9,387 nucleotides of DNA. It comes from Bacillota bacterium (GTDB lineage: Bacteria > Bacillota > Clostridia > Peptostreptococcales > Anaerovoracaceae). The notes below the pieces were generated by a model. The model saw only the letters and a program-made list of their open reading frames with translations, had not been told where the DNA came from and searched no databases. A program made the translations under genes and the position numbers. The stretch lies in NCBI GenBank assembly GCA_022706625.1, contig JAKJCD010000069.1, positions 1-9,387 of the forward strand. The letters are read 5' to 3'. Below are positions 6,806-9,387 of the stretch, in pieces. The first letter of the stretch is position 1. Every line of letters starts with the position of its first letter.

Positions 6806-8134
6806 TTATTCCTCGTTTTCTTCATTAGCATATTCTTCTGTCTCGTCTCCATGTCCTAAGAACGCCCGGCTGCTCTCTTCCGGAAGGGCTGTCACTGCCC
6901 GCAGCTTGCTCTGTATCCTTCTTGTTCTCGCCCCTACCAGCTTATCAAGTTCTTCGTTTGCCTGATTTATCCTCCTCTGAGTTGCGTCAAGCACTGCTCC
7001 GAATTTATCGAACTCTGTCTTTACGGCTCCCAATATATCCCATACCTGACCGGAATGCTTCTGAATAGCCAGTGTACGAAAACCCATTTGCAGACTGTTG
7101 AGCATGGCTGCCATGGTGCTTGGTCCTGCTATGTTTATCTTGTATTCTCTCTGCAAGGTTTCTACCATTCCGCGCCTTACCACCTCCGCATAGAGGCCCT
7201 CAAATGGGAGAAACATGATGCCGAAATCTGTTGTTGAAGGCGGAGATATATATTTTTCTTTTATATCTTTTGCAAAGCTTTTGATTGTACGTTCCAGTCC
7301 GGCGGCGGCAGTTTCGATTTCCGCCATGTTCCCGGTTTCGTAAGCGTCCAGGAGCTTGCTGTATGTATCTGCCGGGAACTTCGCGTCGATGGGCAGATAT
7401 ACAACACTTTCATCATCGCCCGGGAGTTTGACCGCATATTCCACACGCTCGGGACTTCCCTTCTTAACCTGGATGTTCTCTTCATATTGATCCGGCGCCA
7501 GGATCTGCTCCAGTATTGCTCCCAACTGGATCTCTCCCAATATCCCTCTTGTCTTCACATTTGAAAGCACTTTTTTCAGATCCCCGACTCCTGACGCAAG
7601 TGTTTGCATTTCTCCTAAGCCCTTATAAACTTGCTCCAGCCGTTCGCTGACCATTTTAAAGGACTGACCTATCCTGTCTTCAAGGGTCTTCTGAAGCTTT
7701 TCGTCGACGGTTTCCCGCATTTGTTCAAGTTTCTTTTCATTGTCCCGTTGGATAGCGATCAAGCGGCTTTCCATGATGTCATTAATGTGCTTCAGCATAT
7801 CGCTGACAGTCTTTTGCAGGGTATCGTTTTTCTGATTCAACTGCTGATTCAGATCTGAAAGGCGTTTATCCTGGATCTCAGCTATCTGCTTTTGTGATCC
7901 CGCCAAAATATCAGCAAGGCTTCTGAAGCTGTCTGTTATGTATTTATGGGTCTCCTGTCTTGACTCCTTGATCTCGCTTTCGATTGCCCTTTGAAGCTTG
8001 TCCGTTTGTAAGCGCAATTCCTCCCTGATATCCTGCTCCGTTATCCTCTTCTGTAATAAAAAGATATTCCGAAGCAGGATCCCAAGCATTACTATAGTGA
8101 TGACCCCGATAATTATTGCTGCAATCGTTTCCAA
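6806..8134 (-). CDS. rmuC: DNA recombination protein RmuC family
   Basis: RmuC-family protein: known in E. coli for limiting inversions at short inverted repeats, with a predicted PD-(D/E)XK nuclease-like core. The 442 residues start with a membrane helix (about 4-26), then a long charged heptad region predicted as coiled coil (about 30-185). The conserved domain follows (about 190-415): RGILGEIQLGAILEQIL (196-212), PIDAKFP (248-254, with D250 and K252 as candidate nuclease residues), FLPFEGLYAE (308-317) and GPSTMAAMLNSLQMGFRTL (337-355). An acidic tail rich in Glu ends the protein. The start is TTG at 8134, chosen because GAGAGG (8146-8141) sits 6 nt upstream and the membrane helix begins directly after it. 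It is first in the five-gene minus-strand cluster and has its own promoter. Confidence 0.95.
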   Translation of the reverse strand: METIAAIIIGVITIVMLGILLRNIFLLQKRITEQDIREELRLQTDKLQRAIESEIKESRQETHKYITDSFRSLADILAGSQKQIAEIQDKRLSDLNQQLNQKNDTLQKTVSDMLKHINDIMESRLIAIQRDNEKKLEQMRETVDEKLQKTLEDRIGQSFKMVSERLEQVYKGLGEMQTLASGVGDLKKVLSNVKTRGILGEIQLGAILEQILAPDQYEENIQVKKGSPERVEYAVKLPGDDESVVYLPIDAKFPADTYSKLLDAYETGNMAEIETAAAGLERTIKSFAKDIKEKYISPPSTTDFGIMFLPFEGLYAEVVRRGMVETLQREYKINIAGPSTMAAMLNSLQMGFRTLAIQKHSGQVWDILGAVKTEFDKFGAVLDATQRRINQANEELDKLVGARTRRIQSKLRAVTALPEESSRAFLGHGDETEEYANEENEE

Positions 8135-8206
8135 AGTGCACCTCTCCGTCCGGATACAATATTTTCATTTGCAGTACATTAAAATCTTATTAAACCATAC
8201 TATTGT

Positions 8207-8235
8207 ATTATATCATTTACATTTATGTTTCGAAA
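8207..8235 (-). promoter_or_regulatory. Extended -10 promoter for the rmuC-dacF gene cluster
   Basis: On the minus strand a perfect TATAAT (8212-8207) is preceded by TG and one base (TGATATAAT, 8215-8207), an extended -10. At 17 bp upstream only a poor -35, TTTCGA (8235-8230), is found, as is common for extended -10 promoters. Transcription would start near 8200, giving a leader of about 65 nt before the rmuC TTG. I see no other convincing promoter inside the cluster. Confidence 0.65.
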
Positions 8236-8258
8236 GTAAAAAGTAAGGCGGTCGATCA

Positions 8259-9387
8259 ATGAAAGAGGAGTCCGGCTACAGAATGTCTGTTTTCCTTTCC
8301 GGCTGTCTTCCGGTCCTTGCCCTCATTTTCGGTGTCTACATATTCATCGGCAGATTTGTCGCAGGTATCGTGGTTGATTTTACACAAAATATACTCATGG
8401 GGACTTGGTACTACAATCTTATTATGTGCTATTTTTCAGCATTTATGGACAGGGACAGCTTCGTTCCCTCTCTGTTGATAGGTGAGTACGGCCTCTTGAC
8501 GATGGTGCCGGTATATCTGTTGGGGCTTCTTCTGCCCCTGGTTTTTTCGTTCTATTTTGTATTATACCTCCTTAAGGATTCAGGCCTTCTTCATCGGATC
8601 TCCCGCTCAGCCTATAACACTTTCCGACATCTGGGTCTGTCCGGTGAAGGTATCATTCCGCTTCTGCTCGGTTTCGGCTGTGTTACAGCGGCCCTCATAT
8701 CTGTAAACTCCCTTGCATCTAAAAGAGAACAGCTGATCGCAAGCGTCCTCCTTTGCCTTGCGGTACCATGTTCCGCTCAATTTTCTTTAATACTTGCCGT
8801 TTCTTCATTTCTTCCCATTAAATATCTGCTTTTATACATTGGAGTGATATTATTCATATTTATAAGCACGGGCTTGATGCTTAACTATTTAATCCCGGGC
8901 AGGACCGAAAGCAGAAGACCGTTGATTACCCCCCTGGTCTTTCCGGCACTTTCTGCTGTTACAATCAATACTGTCAGAGCTTCACGGGACTTTCTTATTG
9001 ATGCAGCGCCGACCTTTGCCCTCGGAGGCCTTCTGATGGCAATATTAAACTACACCGGAAGCTTTGTGATGATACATCAATGGTGTTCGCCAATAACCTC
9101 CGGTATTCTGGATCTCCCGGACCGGGCTACGGATCTTTTTTTACTGGCAATTATCAAAAAAGATTTAGGTGCTGCGGAAATGTATGCCGCCGTGAGCCAA
9201 AATGCTTTTTCCGATATACAAATCACTGTGATCTTAGTTGTAATGACTCTTTTCGTCCCCTGCTTCGCATCACTTATGATACTGATAAAGGACAGAGGTC
9301 TCGCAGTGGCTTTAGCGACCTGGGGAGGAAGCTTCCTTCTTTCTTTCGGTATCGGTGCAGTTGTTTCAAGATTATTACGCTTTTGGG
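8259..9387 (+). CDS. FeoB-like membrane protein without GTPase domain, 3' end cut off by window
   Basis: Membrane protein made of the Gate (nucleoside-recognition) and FeoB C-terminal modules of the ferrous iron transporter FeoB, but starting directly with membrane helices. It lacks the GKS-type P loop and DxxG motif of the cytosolic G domain. 376 residues are visible with about 8-10 hydrophobic segments. FeoB hallmarks: YLLKDSG (103-109, usually LLEDSG), GLSGEGIIPLLLGFGC (126-141), SLASKREQL (151-159), PCSAQFSLI (170-178) and VPCFA (333-337). The three cysteines found in FeoB membrane domains are kept (C141, C171, C335), while the prolines after GFGC are changed (CVTAAL). The ATG at 8259 has AAGGCGGT (8245-8252) six bases upstream; a later ATG at 8283 is less well placed. 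The space to rmuC is only 124 bp, so no G domain is encoded upstream. Iron transport is possible but unproven. Confidence 0.8.
   Translation, partial: MKEESGYRMSVFLSGCLPVLALIFGVYIFIGRFVAGIVVDFTQNILMGTWYYNLIMCYFSAFMDRDSFVPSLLIGEYGLLTMVPVYLLGLLLPLVFSFYFVLYLLKDSGLLHRISRSAYNTFRHLGLSGEGIIPLLLGFGCVTAALISVNSLASKREQLIASVLLCLAVPCSAQFSLILAVSSFLPIKYLLLYIGVILFIFISTGLMLNYLIPGRTESRRPLITPLVFPALSAVTINTVRASRDFLIDAAPTFALGGLLMAILNYTGSFVMIHQWCSPITSGILDLPDRATDLFLLAIIKKDLGAAEMYAAVSQNAFSDIQITVILVVMTLFVPCFASLMILIKDRGLAVALATWGGSFLLSFGIGAVVSRLLRFW

Noticed and set aside
8196..8210. Short palindrome ATAC-TATT-GTAT near the rmuC promoter, considered as a Fur- or DtxR-type operator for the FeoB-like gene
   Set aside because: Only 4-bp arms, and it does not match the Fur or DtxR/IdeR box consensus I know.
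8135..8258. Plus-strand promoter for the FeoB-like gene
   Set aside because: Only poorly matched or badly spaced pairs were found (for example TTGTAT 15 bp from TATGTT), so no call is made.

Overview
The window looks like chromosomal DNA of a low-to-mid GC Firmicute, most likely a clostridial anaerobe. This rests on the AGGAGG-type ribosome sites, the deoB / pyrimidine-nucleoside phosphorylase / dacF gene order, the clostridial-type M29 aminopeptidase, and a FeoB-like iron-transporter membrane domain. No mobile element, CRISPR array, tRNA or rRNA is visible, and base composition is even throughout.

Layout from left to right. (1) A minus-strand YegS/DgkB-type lipid kinase runs off the left edge (2-859). 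(2) A 150-bp divergent intergenic region carries a good extended -10 promoter for the plus-strand M29 aminopeptidase (1010-2119). (3) A strong hairpin (2138-2167) separates this gene from a convergent five-gene minus-strand cluster. Read in transcription order the cluster is rmuC (8134-6806), a metallophosphoesterase (6803-6066), deoB (6094-4928), pdp (4855-3551) and a DacF-type D,D-carboxypeptidase (3451-2204). (4) A second divergent region (8135-8258) has a consensus extended -10 promoter for this cluster. (5) A plus-strand gene (8259 to the right edge) encodes the membrane half of FeoB without its GTPase domain.

How the genes fit together: Pdp splits pyrimidine nucleosides to base plus (deoxy)ribose-1-phosphate, and DeoB converts the sugar-1-phosphate to the 5-phosphate that enters central metabolism. 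RmuC (predicted nuclease fold) and the phosphoesterase sit upstream in the same tight transcription unit (2-bp gap, then 29-bp overlap), so the order could describe a DNA or nucleotide to nucleoside to sugar route; that is inference. DacF trims peptidoglycan stem peptides and is tied to this set mainly by conserved Firmicute gene order.

The points most worth a second look are the stand-alone FeoB transmembrane protein with its cysteines retained; the pdp-dacF leader, where a terminator-like hairpin, a possible pseudoknot and a ribosome-site-masking helix overlap; the out-of-frame ATG behind a G5T7 run just ahead of dacF; and the absence of punA and spoIIA genes from a block that commonly contains them.
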